Positions 1-7,071 of a stretch of 41,747 nt of DNA are shown in pieces. This DNA is from Abiotrophia sp965245735 (GTDB taxonomy: Bacteria > Bacillota > Bacilli > Lactobacillales > Aerococcaceae). The stretch is from NCBI GenBank assembly GCA_965245735.1, contig CBDFAX010000018.1:1-41747 (forward strand), in the 5' to 3' direction. The translations under genes and the position numbers were made by a program. Below the pieces are notes generated by a model. That model saw only the letters and a program-made list of their open reading frames with translations. It searched no databases and had not been told where the DNA came from. The stretch's first letter is position 1; each line of letters starts with the position of its first letter.

Positions 1-54
1 AAAGTGTGATAAGTCCAGTTTTTATGCGGATAACTAGATTTTTATGCTATTTTT

Positions 55-376
55 ATGGTTAAAAAACGTGTGGCCTATTCTGTCGATACAAAGAATAAAG
101 CCGTAGAAATGAAATTACAGGGATATAGTACAAAACAAATAATGCAGGAGTTAAACATAAAAAAATGAAACTCAAGTAGAAACATGGTTTAGATGGTATA
201 AAAATGGAGAAACTCATCGTTTCCACCAACAGATAGGAAAACAATATTCTTACGAAAAAGGAATGGCTGAACTTTCAGAAATCGATCAATTAAAATTAGA
301 ACTAAAAAGAAAAGAAGTTGAATTAGAAATATTAAAAAAATACAAGGAATTGGAAAGGAAGTGTCGCCACAAGTAG
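55..376 (+). pseudogene. IS3-family OrfA remnant, frameshifted
   Basis: Reads MVKKRVAYSVDTKNKAVEMK and continues as a helix-turn-helix OrfA of the IS3 family. A run of seven A at about 159-165 shifts the frame to a TGA. Counting one A fewer restores an open frame (NETQVETWFRWYKNG...) that runs through a leucine-zipper-like segment (LKLELKRKEVELEILKKY) to TAG at 374-376. The break lies in the middle of OrfA, not at its end where IS3 elements use programmed frameshifting, so I read it as inactivating. A homopolymer sequencing error is possible. The IS left terminus is not visible in bases 1-54. Confidence 0.75.
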
Positions 377-676
377 TTGTATAGTTAGTGGAAGAATTGA
401 AAGATAAATATGCGGTACATTTAATTTGTTCTTGCCAGTAAAGGCATACGTCCATCCATGTCTCGCAAGGGAACCAGCATAGATAATGGCATGATGGAGT
501 CCTTCTTTGGTATCTTGAAAACAGAAATGTTTTACGGATTTGAGAAAAATTTCAAGTCTCTGGATCAACTGGAGCAAGCTATTACCGAGTATATTTTTTA
601 CTACAACAATAAACGCATTAAAGCAAAACTAAAAGGACTTAGTCCTGTTCAGTATAGAACTAAATCCTTTCAATAA
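377..676 (+). pseudogene. IS3-family (IS150-group) OrfB transposase remnant, internally deleted
   Basis: A short OrfB N-terminal segment (LVEELKDKYAVHLIC, interrupted by a TAG codon) runs directly into the C-terminal end of an IS3 DDE transposase. The C-terminal part starts around base 440 and reads SMSRKGTSIDNGMMESFFG, followed by FYYNNKRIKAKLKGLSPVQY. The last catalytic glutamate region (NGMMESFFGILKTE) is present, but the two catalytic aspartates and most of the core are missing. The junction lies at about 425-440. The element cannot encode an active transposase. It is a neighbour of the cad operon and probably helped assemble the island. Confidence 0.8.
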
Positions 677-683
677 TATTTTT

Positions 684-708
684 TGTCTAACTTTTTGGGG
701 TCAGTACA
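684..708. repeat. IS150-type right terminal inverted repeat
   Basis: Reads TGTCTAACTTTTTGGGGTCA and then GTACA. The complement has the form of IS150-group ends (TGTACTGACCCC...). It lies just after the OrfB stop. Bases 690-705 are identical to bases 4757-4772, the right end of the MITE-like element. Confidence 0.75.
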
Positions 709-950
709 ATGACTCATAAATATTTTTTTGCAAGTTCAAATACTCCATGAGATTAATAACTTTATTATTTTCGCCAACTTTACTAATCGTATAAACATTC
801 TCCAAATTTCTCAACATCAATTGAGAAATTTGGCTTTTTCCGTTGCTCAGTTAAAGCGTCCTTTAGTTGTATATTTCCTGTTAATATCCCTTTTGAAGCA
901 TAACATTGTTTTCAATGATCGCACCCGATTGTTGACACCCATTTTAGAAC
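709..950. other. Gene-free spacer between IS end and cadA
   Basis: About 240 AT-rich bases between the IS terminus and the 3' end of cadA. I see no supportable gene. The only clear structure is the terminator-like hairpin at 802-840. The short open frames on both strands have no recognisable family or good ribosome binding site. Confidence 0.5.
802..840 (+). terminator. Perfect 13-bp hairpin followed by a T-run
   Basis: Arms CCAAATTTCTCAA (802-814) and TTGAGAAATTTGG (821-833) pair perfectly around a 6-base loop. CTTTTTC follows on the + strand. It is oriented as a + strand terminator facing the end of cadA. It would stop transcription entering from the IS side. Confidence 0.65.
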
Positions 951-3080
951 CTATCCTTTGATTTTCAATAAGCGTAAACTGTTTAATGTTACAAGTAAAG
1001 TTGCTCCCATATCAGCAAATATCGCTATCCAAAGTGTTAACCAACCGGGCATGACCAAAAGTAATGCTACTAATTTAATCGCCAAAGAGAAGGTAATGTT
1101 TTGCTTGATGATTGCTAAAGCCTTACGACTTAATTTTATTGTATATGGCAATTTACTCAAATCATCAGACATTAAGGCGATGTCAGCCGTTTCTAAAGCT
1201 GTATCAGTTCCAGCACCACCCATTGCTACACCAACGGTAGATGCCGCAAGGGCTGGAGCATCATTCACGCCATCTCCGACCATCCCCACACTTTGATGTT
1301 TTTCTCGAAGTTCTTTAATAAAGTTAAGCTTATCTTCTGGAAGTAAGTCAGCTTTAATATCCGAAACACCAACTTGTTTTCCGATGGCTGTTGCCGTTCT
1401 TTGGTTATCGCCTGTTAGCATCACTGTTTCGATTCCCATATTGTTCAACTTGCCGATAACTTCTTTAGACGATTCCCTCATTTCATCGGCTACGGCAATA
1501 AACGAAAGAATTTCTTTTTCTGTTCCTAACACCATCACCGTTTTACCTTGAGTTTGCATATCGGCAATTTTTTCTTTTTTATCGCTTGAAATGCTTCCGT
1601 GTAATTCCTCAAAAAGATTTTGACTTCCCACATAATACATTTCATTATTTATTTTGGCTTTAACGCCTTTACCTGTAATGGATTGAAAATCCTCTACTGT
1701 TACTTCATTGAATTTTAATCCATTTTCTTCTGCTTTTCGCATAATCGCTGAAGCAAGAGGGTGCTGCGATCCTTTTTCAATGGCTGATGTTATGGTTATT
1801 AATTCATTTTCATTTCTACCATATGTCACAATGTCTGTTACAGTTGGAATCCCTTTGGTTAATGTTCCTGTTTTATCAAAGGCTATCGCTTTTAAGTGTC
1901 CTGCTGCTTCTAAATGGATACCACCTTTAATTAATACACCATTTTTCGCTGCATTTCCTATTGCTGTAACCACAGCAACTGGAGTTGAGACTACTAAGGC
2001 ACAAGGACAACCAACCACTAATACAGCTAATCCTTGATAAATCCATTGGCTCCAGTCTCCGCCAAATAATGGTGGAACTACTGCAATTAAAAGAGCTAGT
2101 ATGACAATAGCTGGTGTATAGTATTTTGCAAATTTATCGACAAACGCTTGAGAGGGGGCCCGTTCTGCTTGGGCTTCTTCTACCAAGTGAATGATTTTTG
2201 AAAGAGTGGTATCTTCAACTCGTTTTGTTACTTTAACCTCAAGTAACCCTTCTTCATTCAAGGTTCCTGCAAATACTTCATCATTTGTGATTTTCGTTAC
2301 TGGAACACTTTCACCTGTAATCGCAGCCTGATTTAATGCCGATGTACCTTTAACCACTATTCCATCCATTGCTAACTTTTGACCGGGCTTAACTATCATG
2401 ATGTCTCCAACTTGAATCTCATCAACATGAATCATCATTTCTTCATTGCCTCGTCGAATTAACGCTTCTTTTGGGGCAATATCCATTAAAGATTCAATAG
2501 ATTGACGTGCTTTATCCATTGAATAACGCTCTAATGCTTCACTAATCGCAAATAGGATAACAACGGTTGCCCCTTCACCCCATTCACCAATAATTGCAGC
2601 TCCTATAATGGCAATAGTCATAAGCGTATTCATATCGAAATTTAATCTGCTTAAATTTTTGAGACCTTTAATAAATAACGAATATCCACCGATTAAAATG
2701 GACGCTGCATAACCAATTGTCGGTAGAACATGCTCTTCACCATACTGCTCTCCTAAGAACCAGCTAACTACAAGTAAAAGAGCTGATATATATACCTTAA
2801 TGTTTTCTTTCTGCTTCCAAAAAGGTTCTCCTTCTACCCTTTGTTCTTTTTCATCTCGAATTTTTAAATTTTCAAATGCTCCTGCTTTTTCTAATTCTTC
2901 AATGGTTGTCGTCCCTTTAACATAAACTTTAGATGCTCCGAAATTTACTTTCGCATCCTGAACACCGGGAAGTTCTTTAACATTATTTTCAAAAATGGCT
3001 GCACAGTTAGTACAAGTAAATCCTTGAACACGATAGGCTTTCATTTCTTCTTCGAACAGTTTTGCTTTCCCACTAGACAT
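951..3080 (-). CDS. cadA: CadA-type cadmium/zinc/lead-exporting P1B ATPase
   Basis: A 709-residue heavy-metal P-type ATPase of normal CadA length, which pumps Cd(II), Zn(II) and Pb(II) out across the cytoplasmic membrane at the cost of ATP. An N-terminal heavy-metal-associated domain carries FTCTNC (Cys23, Cys26). The actuator TGES is at about 255, the transmembrane metal site GCPCAL at about 358-360, and the phosphorylation site DKTGTLTKG at Asp402. The hinge GDGVNDAPALAA follows. The ATG lies 8 bases inside the end of cadC with AGAGGTGA as ribosome binding site, so the two genes are translationally coupled. It should be induced by metals through CadC. Codon use is AT-rich, unlike the chromosome to the right, consistent with transfer. 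Confidence 0.95.
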   Translation of the reverse strand: MSSGKAKLFEEEMKAYRVQGFTCTNCAAIFENNVKELPGVQDAKVNFGASKVYVKGTTTIEELEKAGAFENLKIRDEKEQRVEGEPFWKQKENIKVYISALLLVVSWFLGEQYGEEHVLPTIGYAASILIGGYSLFIKGLKNLSRLNFDMNTLMTIAIIGAAIIGEWGEGATVVILFAISEALERYSMDKARQSIESLMDIAPKEALIRRGNEEMMIHVDEIQVGDIMIVKPGQKLAMDGIVVKGTSALNQAAITGESVPVTKITNDEVFAGTLNEEGLLEVKVTKRVEDTTLSKIIHLVEEAQAERAPSQAFVDKFAKYYTPAIVILALLIAVVPPLFGGDWSQWIYQGLAVLVVGCPCALVVSTPVAVVTAIGNAAKNGVLIKGGIHLEAAGHLKAIAFDKTGTLTKGIPTVTDIVTYGRNENELITITSAIEKGSQHPLASAIMRKAEENGLKFNEVTVEDFQSITGKGVKAKINNEMYYVGSQNLFEELHGSISSDKKEKIADMQTQGKTVMVLGTEKEILSFIAVADEMRESSKEVIGKLNNMGIETVMLTGDNQRTATAIGKQVGVSDIKADLLPEDKLNFIKELREKHQSVGMVGDGVNDAPALAASTVGVAMGGAGTDTALETADIALMSDDLSKLPYTIKLSRKALAIIKQNITFSLAIKLVALLLVMPGWLTLWIAIFADMGATLLVTLNSLRLLKIKG

Positions 3081-3441
3081 TGATCTTCACCTCTTTCTTA
3101 AGTGCCAATGCAATCATCATGATTTGTCTGATATGCTCATCATCTAATGAATAAAATGCAAGTTTTCCCTCTTTTCGAAACTTAACAATCCCTTGCTTAT
3201 GGAGCGTTCGCAGGTGATGAGAGGCATTTGCAAACGTAACACCTATAATATTTGCAATATCACACACACACAGTTCGTCATCTTGACACAATGCATAGGT
3301 AATTTTTGCTCTATTTTTATCTGCAATAGCTTTTAACATTTGGGCAACACTAGAAATATCTACTGTCTGTAAATTACCTTGTATTCGATTGACCTTTTCT
3401 TCGTCATAACAATAAATTTCACAAGTGTCTTTTTTAATCAT
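3073..3441 (-). CDS. cadC: CadC metal-responsive ArsR/SmtB repressor
   Basis: A 122-residue winged-helix repressor of the ArsR/SmtB family. The four metal-sensing cysteines of CadC are at the expected positions: Cys7, Cys11, Cys58 and Cys60 (ELCVCDIA). The recognition helix region reads VTFANASHHLRTLHKQG. It represses cadCA and releases the operator on binding Cd, Pb or Zn (established for the plasmid pI258 homologue). It is the first gene of the operon, and the operator and promoter directly upstream fit autoregulation. Confidence 0.95.
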   Translation of the reverse strand: MIKKDTCEIYCYDEEKVNRIQGNLQTVDISSVAQMLKAIADKNRAKITYALCQDDELCVCDIANIIGVTFANASHHLRTLHKQGIVKFRKEGKLAFYSLDDEHIRQIMMIALALKKEVKINV

Positions 3442-3459
3442 ATTCTCACCCCAATATCA

Positions 3460-3509
3460 TTCAAGTATTTGCTTGAACATAGTATAACCCTTTTCATTAC
3501 TTAATTCAA
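3460..3509 (-). promoter_or_regulatory. cadCA promoter and CadC operator
   Basis: On the minus strand, -35 TTGAAT (3504-3509), a 17-bp spacer and -10 TATACT (3481-3486). Just downstream, covering the probable start site, is the dyad TTCAAG-N6-CTTGAA (3460-3477), the form expected of a CadC/SmtB operator. Repressor bound there would block the polymerase. Confidence 0.85.
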
Positions 3510-3631
3510 GTGTTTTTTTGAGTGAATAAAAAAAGACTTGGAGTACCCAATTCTAATAACAAAATAACCAATCTGCATAAGACTTTAAGTACATAACATT
3601 ATTAGTATTGAACTTGTTGAGGAGGTGCTCT

Positions 3632-3931
3632 ATGAATCAGCTTGAATTTCAGCGTAATCACCTACAAATGGACTATTACAACGAGAGCTACCAAGATTTT
3701 GAACGTGACTTCTACCGCTACTCCAACATGAATATTCCATTGACCTTTCTGACTGATGATATCCTCAAAACAATGGCAACTTCTCATAAGAATTACTTTG
3801 TCCTCAATAAGGAAAAGGCTAGAGATAACCGTGATCACTTCTTCATTTTCGACATAAGCACCTTAGATGAGAATCCACTAATCTATCGTTATACATATAA
3901 GAAAACTGCAACTTATATAGTCTCAAAATAG
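3632..3931 (+). CDS. Small hypothetical protein (DUF5960-like)
   Basis: Encodes 99 residues from an ATG with a strong site (GAGGAGG, 7 bases upstream). An in-frame start 24 bases earlier lacks one. The protein is hydrophilic, rich in Tyr, Asp and Asn, with no signal peptide or membrane segment. It resembles the streptococcal DUF5960 family from memory; function is unknown. It stands alone on the + strand between the divergent cad operon and the convergent arsenate reductase. Its AT-rich, streptococcus-like codon use marks it as part of the acquired island. Confidence 0.6.
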   Translation: MNQLEFQRNHLQMDYYNESYQDFERDFYRYSNMNIPLTFLTDDILKTMATSHKNYFVLNKEKARDNRDHFFIFDISTLDENPLIYRYTYKKTATYIVSK

Positions 3932-3958
3932 GAGTTCATCAAGTGATGACTCCTTTTT
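3931..3958. terminator. Bidirectional terminator between small ORF and arsC
   Basis: GGAGTTCATCA and TGATGACTCC form a stem with one bulged base, followed by TTTTTAT on the + strand and preceded by an A-rich stretch. It overlaps the stop codon of the + gene and faces the 3' end of the convergent arsC-like gene. Confidence 0.75.
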
Positions 3959-4379
3959 ATAATTCCACACGAAAATAAATTGCCTCAACTTCCTCTATTA
4001 ATTTATGAACCTTACTTTCAATCTCCTTAATTGTTTTAATAAACTCTTGATCATTTTTTCCACTAGGATCCTCAAGTCCCCAATCATCTTTTTTAACAGT
4101 GTAAGGTAAAATAGGACAAACGACGTTACATCCCATTGTAATAAGATAATCCACTTCAGGAATGTCATCTAAAAGTTTTGGCTTTTGGGTCTCTTCCATA
4201 TCAATTGCATATATTTCTTTGACAAGTCTTACTGCATCCTGATTAATTTGATCCTTTAATTCTGTTCCTGCAGAATATACCTCTATAGAATCTCCTGCAA
4301 ATTTCTTTGTCAGTGCTTCAGCGATTTGACTTCTGCATGAATTGTGAACACACACAAAGGCAACTTTAGCTTTCTTCAT
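3957..4379 (-). CDS. arsC: Arsenate reductase, thioredoxin-coupled (low-molecular-weight phosphatase fold)
   Basis: A 140-residue protein with the phosphatase P-loop Cys10-VHNSC-Arg16. It has a further redox cysteine pair in GCNVVCP (Cys84, Cys88) and the general-acid region WGLEDPSG (Asp104). It would reduce arsenate to arsenite with intramolecular disulfide relay. The distal cysteines are four positions apart (CxxxC), closer than in the plasmid pI258 enzyme. No ars repressor or efflux pump is in the window, so arsenite export would depend on genes elsewhere. The ATG follows AGGAGG, which overlaps the stop of an upstream fragment. Confidence 0.85.
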   Translation of the reverse strand: MKKAKVAFVCVHNSCRSQIAEALTKKFAGDSIEVYSAGTELKDQINQDAVRLVKEIYAIDMEETQKPKLLDDIPEVDYLITMGCNVVCPILPYTVKKDDWGLEDPSGKNDQEFIKTIKEIESKVHKLIEEVEAIYFRVEL

Positions 4380-4387
4380 TTTTCCTC

Positions 4388-4660
4388 CTATATCTGATAA
4401 AGTTTATCACCACAAAGATCTTCTTTTGTCCATCCAATAACGGCCAGTTTTCCTGAAGTATGATCTAGTATCTTGTTAATCCACTTAACTTCTTCAATTA
4501 TCTTTATTTTATCTAACAAGACTTGTCTATCATCGGCAGATTTTTTGATTAGATCATCGAGTTGTGTAATTGAATTAATTCCTTGTTCTCTAAGTTTAAT
4601 ATTGAATCAGCCATTGTTTTGATATTGTGTTTTCTTGCCCAAACTTCATAACCTTTGGCA
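4388..4660 (-). pseudogene. Frameshifted C-terminal fragment of an unidentified ORF, possibly a relaxase
   Basis: On the minus strand the sequence reads AKGYEVWARKHNIKTMADS. After a one-base frame change near 4600 it continues as REQGINSITQLDDLIKKSAD and on to KEDLCGDKLYQI, with a stop at 4388-4390. The first part resembles the C-terminal region of Firmicutes mobilisation relaxases (YE-W-KxxNLKxMAxT...). This is from memory and weak. The 5' part is cut off by the MITE-like repeat at 4660. The 3' end is coupled to arsC by an overlapping ribosome binding site. Confidence 0.4.
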
Positions 4661-4772
4661 CTGACCCCCGTAAATGAGAATTAAATAAAAACACCTCCAT
4701 GTGCATTTGATTATATTGTACCAAATCCAACTTGGAGGTGTTTTTATTTAATTCTCACTTTTTGGGGTCAGT
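4660..4772. mobile_element. MITE-like 113-bp inverted repeat with IS150-type ends
   Basis: Two 40-base arms (4660-4699 and 4733-4772) are inverted copies, differing only in a six-base patch, around a 33-base centre. The outer bases ACTGACCCC/GGGGTCAGT are IS150-type termini, and 4757-4772 is identical to the IS end at 690-705. The element has no coding capacity. It cuts the fragment on its left and lies 22 bases from the 3' end of the MBL gene on its right, marking the edge between island and chromosome. The inner stem followed by TTTTT could also act as a terminator. Confidence 0.75.
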
Positions 4773-4794
4773 CCTCACCACCCCTTCAACTATT

Positions 4795-5457
4795 TTATTC
4801 TTCAAACCGATGCTTAAACAAATTGCGAAAGACTTCAAAATAAGGATTAGTCGCCAAGGACTCGCCCACGGTCACAGCCGGACCGTGACCTGGATAGAGG
4901 ACATAGTCTTCTGGCAACTGGATCAACTCCTGATGGATGGACTGCATAAGCTCAATGTAGGAGCCACCTGGCAGGTCCGTCCGCCCAATGCTTTGGGCGA
5001 AGATGGTATCGCCGGATAGTACGAAATGATCCTCAGCAAAAATATAAGCCACGTGGCCTGGGCTATGCCCTGGCACGAAGACCACTTTGAAGTGGAAACC
5101 CGCCACTTCCTTATCCCCTAGATCCTCCCAGAGGACTTCTGCTGGACGCGCCGTAAAAGGCTGGCCCCAGTAAGCCGATAGGTTGAGTTCTGGTTGATTG
5201 AGGAAGCCTGACTCTACTGGATGCATATAGAGTGGGATGCCATAACGGTCCCGCACCGCATCCACCGCCCCGATATGATCGTGGTGGGCATGGGTTAGAA
5301 GGATGGCCTGTGGCGCCCAACCCTTGGACTCAATCCAGTCCAGAATCTTAGGCGCGTCAGCCCCTGGATCGATTAAGAGGGCCTGGCCAGCTTCATTGAC
5401 GACTGCATAAGTATTTTCCTCCAGTGACCCGACGGTCAGCTGATGAACAGTAAGCAT
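4795..5457 (-). CDS. MBL-fold hydrolase, glyoxalase II-like
   Basis: A 220-residue metallo-beta-lactamase-fold protein. It has the metal motif THAHHDH, a downstream VPGHSPGH histidine, LSGDTIF (bridging Asp) and YPGHGP (last His ligand). The family resembles YcbL/GloB-type hydrolases of thioester or related substrates; the substrate is not predictable. I take the ATG at 5457, preceded by GGGGAGGA and starting MLTVHQLTVGSLEENTYAVV. A longer frame upstream only reads through alr. The start is directly after the alr stop, so it is the last gene of the alr transcript. Confidence 0.85.
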   Translation of the reverse strand: MLTVHQLTVGSLEENTYAVVNEAGQALLIDPGADAPKILDWIESKGWAPQAILLTHAHHDHIGAVDAVRDRYGIPLYMHPVESGFLNQPELNLSAYWGQPFTARPAEVLWEDLGDKEVAGFHFKVVFVPGHSPGHVAYIFAEDHFVLSGDTIFAQSIGRTDLPGGSYIELMQSIHQELIQLPEDYVLYPGHGPAVTVGESLATNPYFEVFRNLFKHRFEE

Positions 5458-5458
5458 C

Positions 5459-6622
5459 TTAGTCCTCCCCTTCCTCATCTTGAAGGTAAATCCGTGGAAT
5501 GCGATCGCTGAGCCCGCAGAAAATTTCATAGGAAATAGTCCCAACCAGGCGAGCCAAGTCTGCTGCATGGTTCTCCAAGTAGTGGTCCTGACCAATCAAG
5601 GTAACGGTGGTTCCCACTGGCACTTGATGTGGCAAGCGAATCATCAGTTGGTCCATATTGATGACGCCAAGGACTGGGCAGGCATGGCCTTCCACCAAGA
5701 CGGGAATGTCCTTATAGTGGCGGAACCAACCGTCTGCATAGCCGATTGGAATGGTCGCAACCCACTCCTCTTCCTGGGCTTCATAGGTTGCCCCGTAGGA
5801 AATCTTGCTGCCCTTTTCCACTTGCTTGACGTAGACAATCTCCGAAATCAATTGGAGGGCTGGCTGCAAATCAATGGGTAGGCTAGAACGCTCGTCCTTA
5901 GGATGCATACCATACATGGAGATGCCGAAGCGCTCAATGGAAGAAACCGGTTGACGCTTGAACCAAACGCCCATGGCAGAGTTGGCATAGTGTCGCACAG
6001 TGACCGAGTCTGGCACAGCGGTCAGCAGCTCCTGCCATTTAGCCCACTGGGTCTCCACATAGGCAGGATCACCCCCGCCGGCAGTTGAGAAGTGGGTGTC
6101 GACTCCTTCCCAGTTGACCCATGGGAAGGCCTGAATGCCCTCAGCGAAGGCTTGGACTTCTTCTACTGTCCGTAGGCCGATGCGCCCCATGCCCGTATCC
6201 AAGGCCAGATGCACCTTGAGCTTGGCATCATCCAGCAGGCTTTCTTGTTGGTTGGACACTAACTGAGCCCAGGCTTCCTGGAACCAGATTAGGTCAGAGA
6301 CAATGACGGTCAGGCGATAGTAGACCAACTCAGCGATGGCACGAGGGTCTACCAAGCCCAAGATTAAGATAGGCTGGGCAAGGAGGCCTGCTTGACGGAG
6401 TTCAATCCCCTCGTCAACGGTGGCAACGGCTAAGCCTTGCGCGCCGGCGGCCAGGGCTGCCTTGGCGACGGCAACTGCCCCGTGCCCGTAACCGTTAGCC
6501 TTAACAACGGCGTAGAGGGCCTGGTCGGGCTCCAGATGACGCTTCATTTCCCTCACATTGTGTTGAATTGCATTGAGATTAATTATCGCCACTGTTGGGC
6601 GGTGTTCGCTGGCTTGTGACAT
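5459..6622 (-). CDS. alr: Alanine racemase
   Basis: A 387-residue PLP-dependent racemase supplying D-alanine for peptidoglycan and for the dlt system encoded downstream in this window. The PLP lysine is in AVVKANGYGHGA (about residue 41). The opposite-face catalytic tyrosine region is ISYGATY. The ATG has AGGTAGGA upstream. The gene order acpS-alr is the conserved one in Firmicutes, and length is normal. Confidence 0.95.
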   Translation of the reverse strand: MSQASEHRPTVAIINLNAIQHNVREMKRHLEPDQALYAVVKANGYGHGAVAVAKAALAAGAQGLAVATVDEGIELRQAGLLAQPILILGLVDPRAIAELVYYRLTVIVSDLIWFQEAWAQLVSNQQESLLDDAKLKVHLALDTGMGRIGLRTVEEVQAFAEGIQAFPWVNWEGVDTHFSTAGGGDPAYVETQWAKWQELLTAVPDSVTVRHYANSAMGVWFKRQPVSSIERFGISMYGMHPKDERSSLPIDLQPALQLISEIVYVKQVEKGSKISYGATYEAQEEEWVATIPIGYADGWFRHYKDIPVLVEGHACPVLGVINMDQLMIRLPHQVPVGTTVTLIGQDHYLENHAADLARLVGTISYEIFCGLSDRIPRIYLQDEEGED

Positions 6623-6643
6623 AAGACTTTCCTACCTTTTACT

Positions 6644-7039
6644 CTAATCTTCTCTAGTCAAATACTGATCCAAAGCCGCCTGCAAGCTGACTTCGTCTTG
6701 CTCAATCAGGACGGTGGCCGTAGCATAGTGGTCCGAATGACTAATACTGAGCTGGACGCCTGCCGTCAGGGGGGCTGCCGCAAAATAAGGCGCACCCGAA
6801 GGCTTGTTGGCAATGGACATATCCGTGAAACGAATGCGACCAATGCCTGTCTCCAGGGCTTTGACATAGGCTTCCTTGGCGGCAAAGCGGCCGGCCAAGA
6901 ATTCGAGGGCCCGATGGTCCTTCATGGTCTCATAGCGAGACAATTCCTCTACCGTTAAGACCTTAGAGGCAAAGCGTGGCGACCGCGCCACTGCTTCTTG
7001 AATTCGGACGATTTCAATAATGTCAGTTCCAATACGCAC
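6644..7039 (-). CDS. acpS: Holo-[acyl-carrier-protein] synthase
   Basis: A 4'-phosphopantetheinyl transferase that loads acyl carrier proteins (fatty-acid ACP and probably DltC). Magnesium-site motifs are IGTDIIEI near the N-terminus and FAAKEAYVKAL further on. Two GTG starts are possible. The one at 7048 is only one base from AAAGGAG, while that at 7039 gives normal spacing and the usual family N-terminus (M-R-IGTDI), so I chose 7039. It has about 15 extra residues at the C-terminus compared with the common 115-120. Confidence 0.9.
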   Translation of the reverse strand: MRIGTDIIEIVRIQEAVARSPRFASKVLTVEELSRYETMKDHRALEFLAGRFAAKEAYVKALETGIGRIRFTDMSIANKPSGAPYFAAAPLTAGVQLSISHSDHYATATVLIEQDEVSLQAALDQYLTRED

Positions 7040-7071
7040 GATCGCCACGCTCCTTTGGGCTTATTCTCTGG

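Noticed and set aside
159..376. Programmed -1 frameshift of an active IS3 transposase
   Set aside because: The A-run is in the middle of OrfA rather than at the OrfA/OrfB junction, and most of OrfB is deleted.
728..961. A 77-codon open frame on the + strand between the IS and cadA
   Set aside because: It has no ribosome binding site, runs through a perfect terminator hairpin and ends inside the complement of cadA.
4690..4747. Simple terminator reading of the hairpin near the MBL gene
   Set aside because: The pairing extends outward over 40-base arms to IS-type termini shared with 690-705, so a mobile element is the better main call. It may still terminate transcription.
4732..5019. A 95-codon + strand frame over the MITE and the MBL gene
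   Set aside because: It begins inside the inverted repeat and is antisense to a well-supported MBL-fold gene.
5480..5881. A long + strand frame opposite alr
   Set aside because: It is a shadow of the alr coding sequence, with no start signal or family resemblance. Similar frames opposite cshA, ndh2, pepO and dltA were dropped for the same reason.
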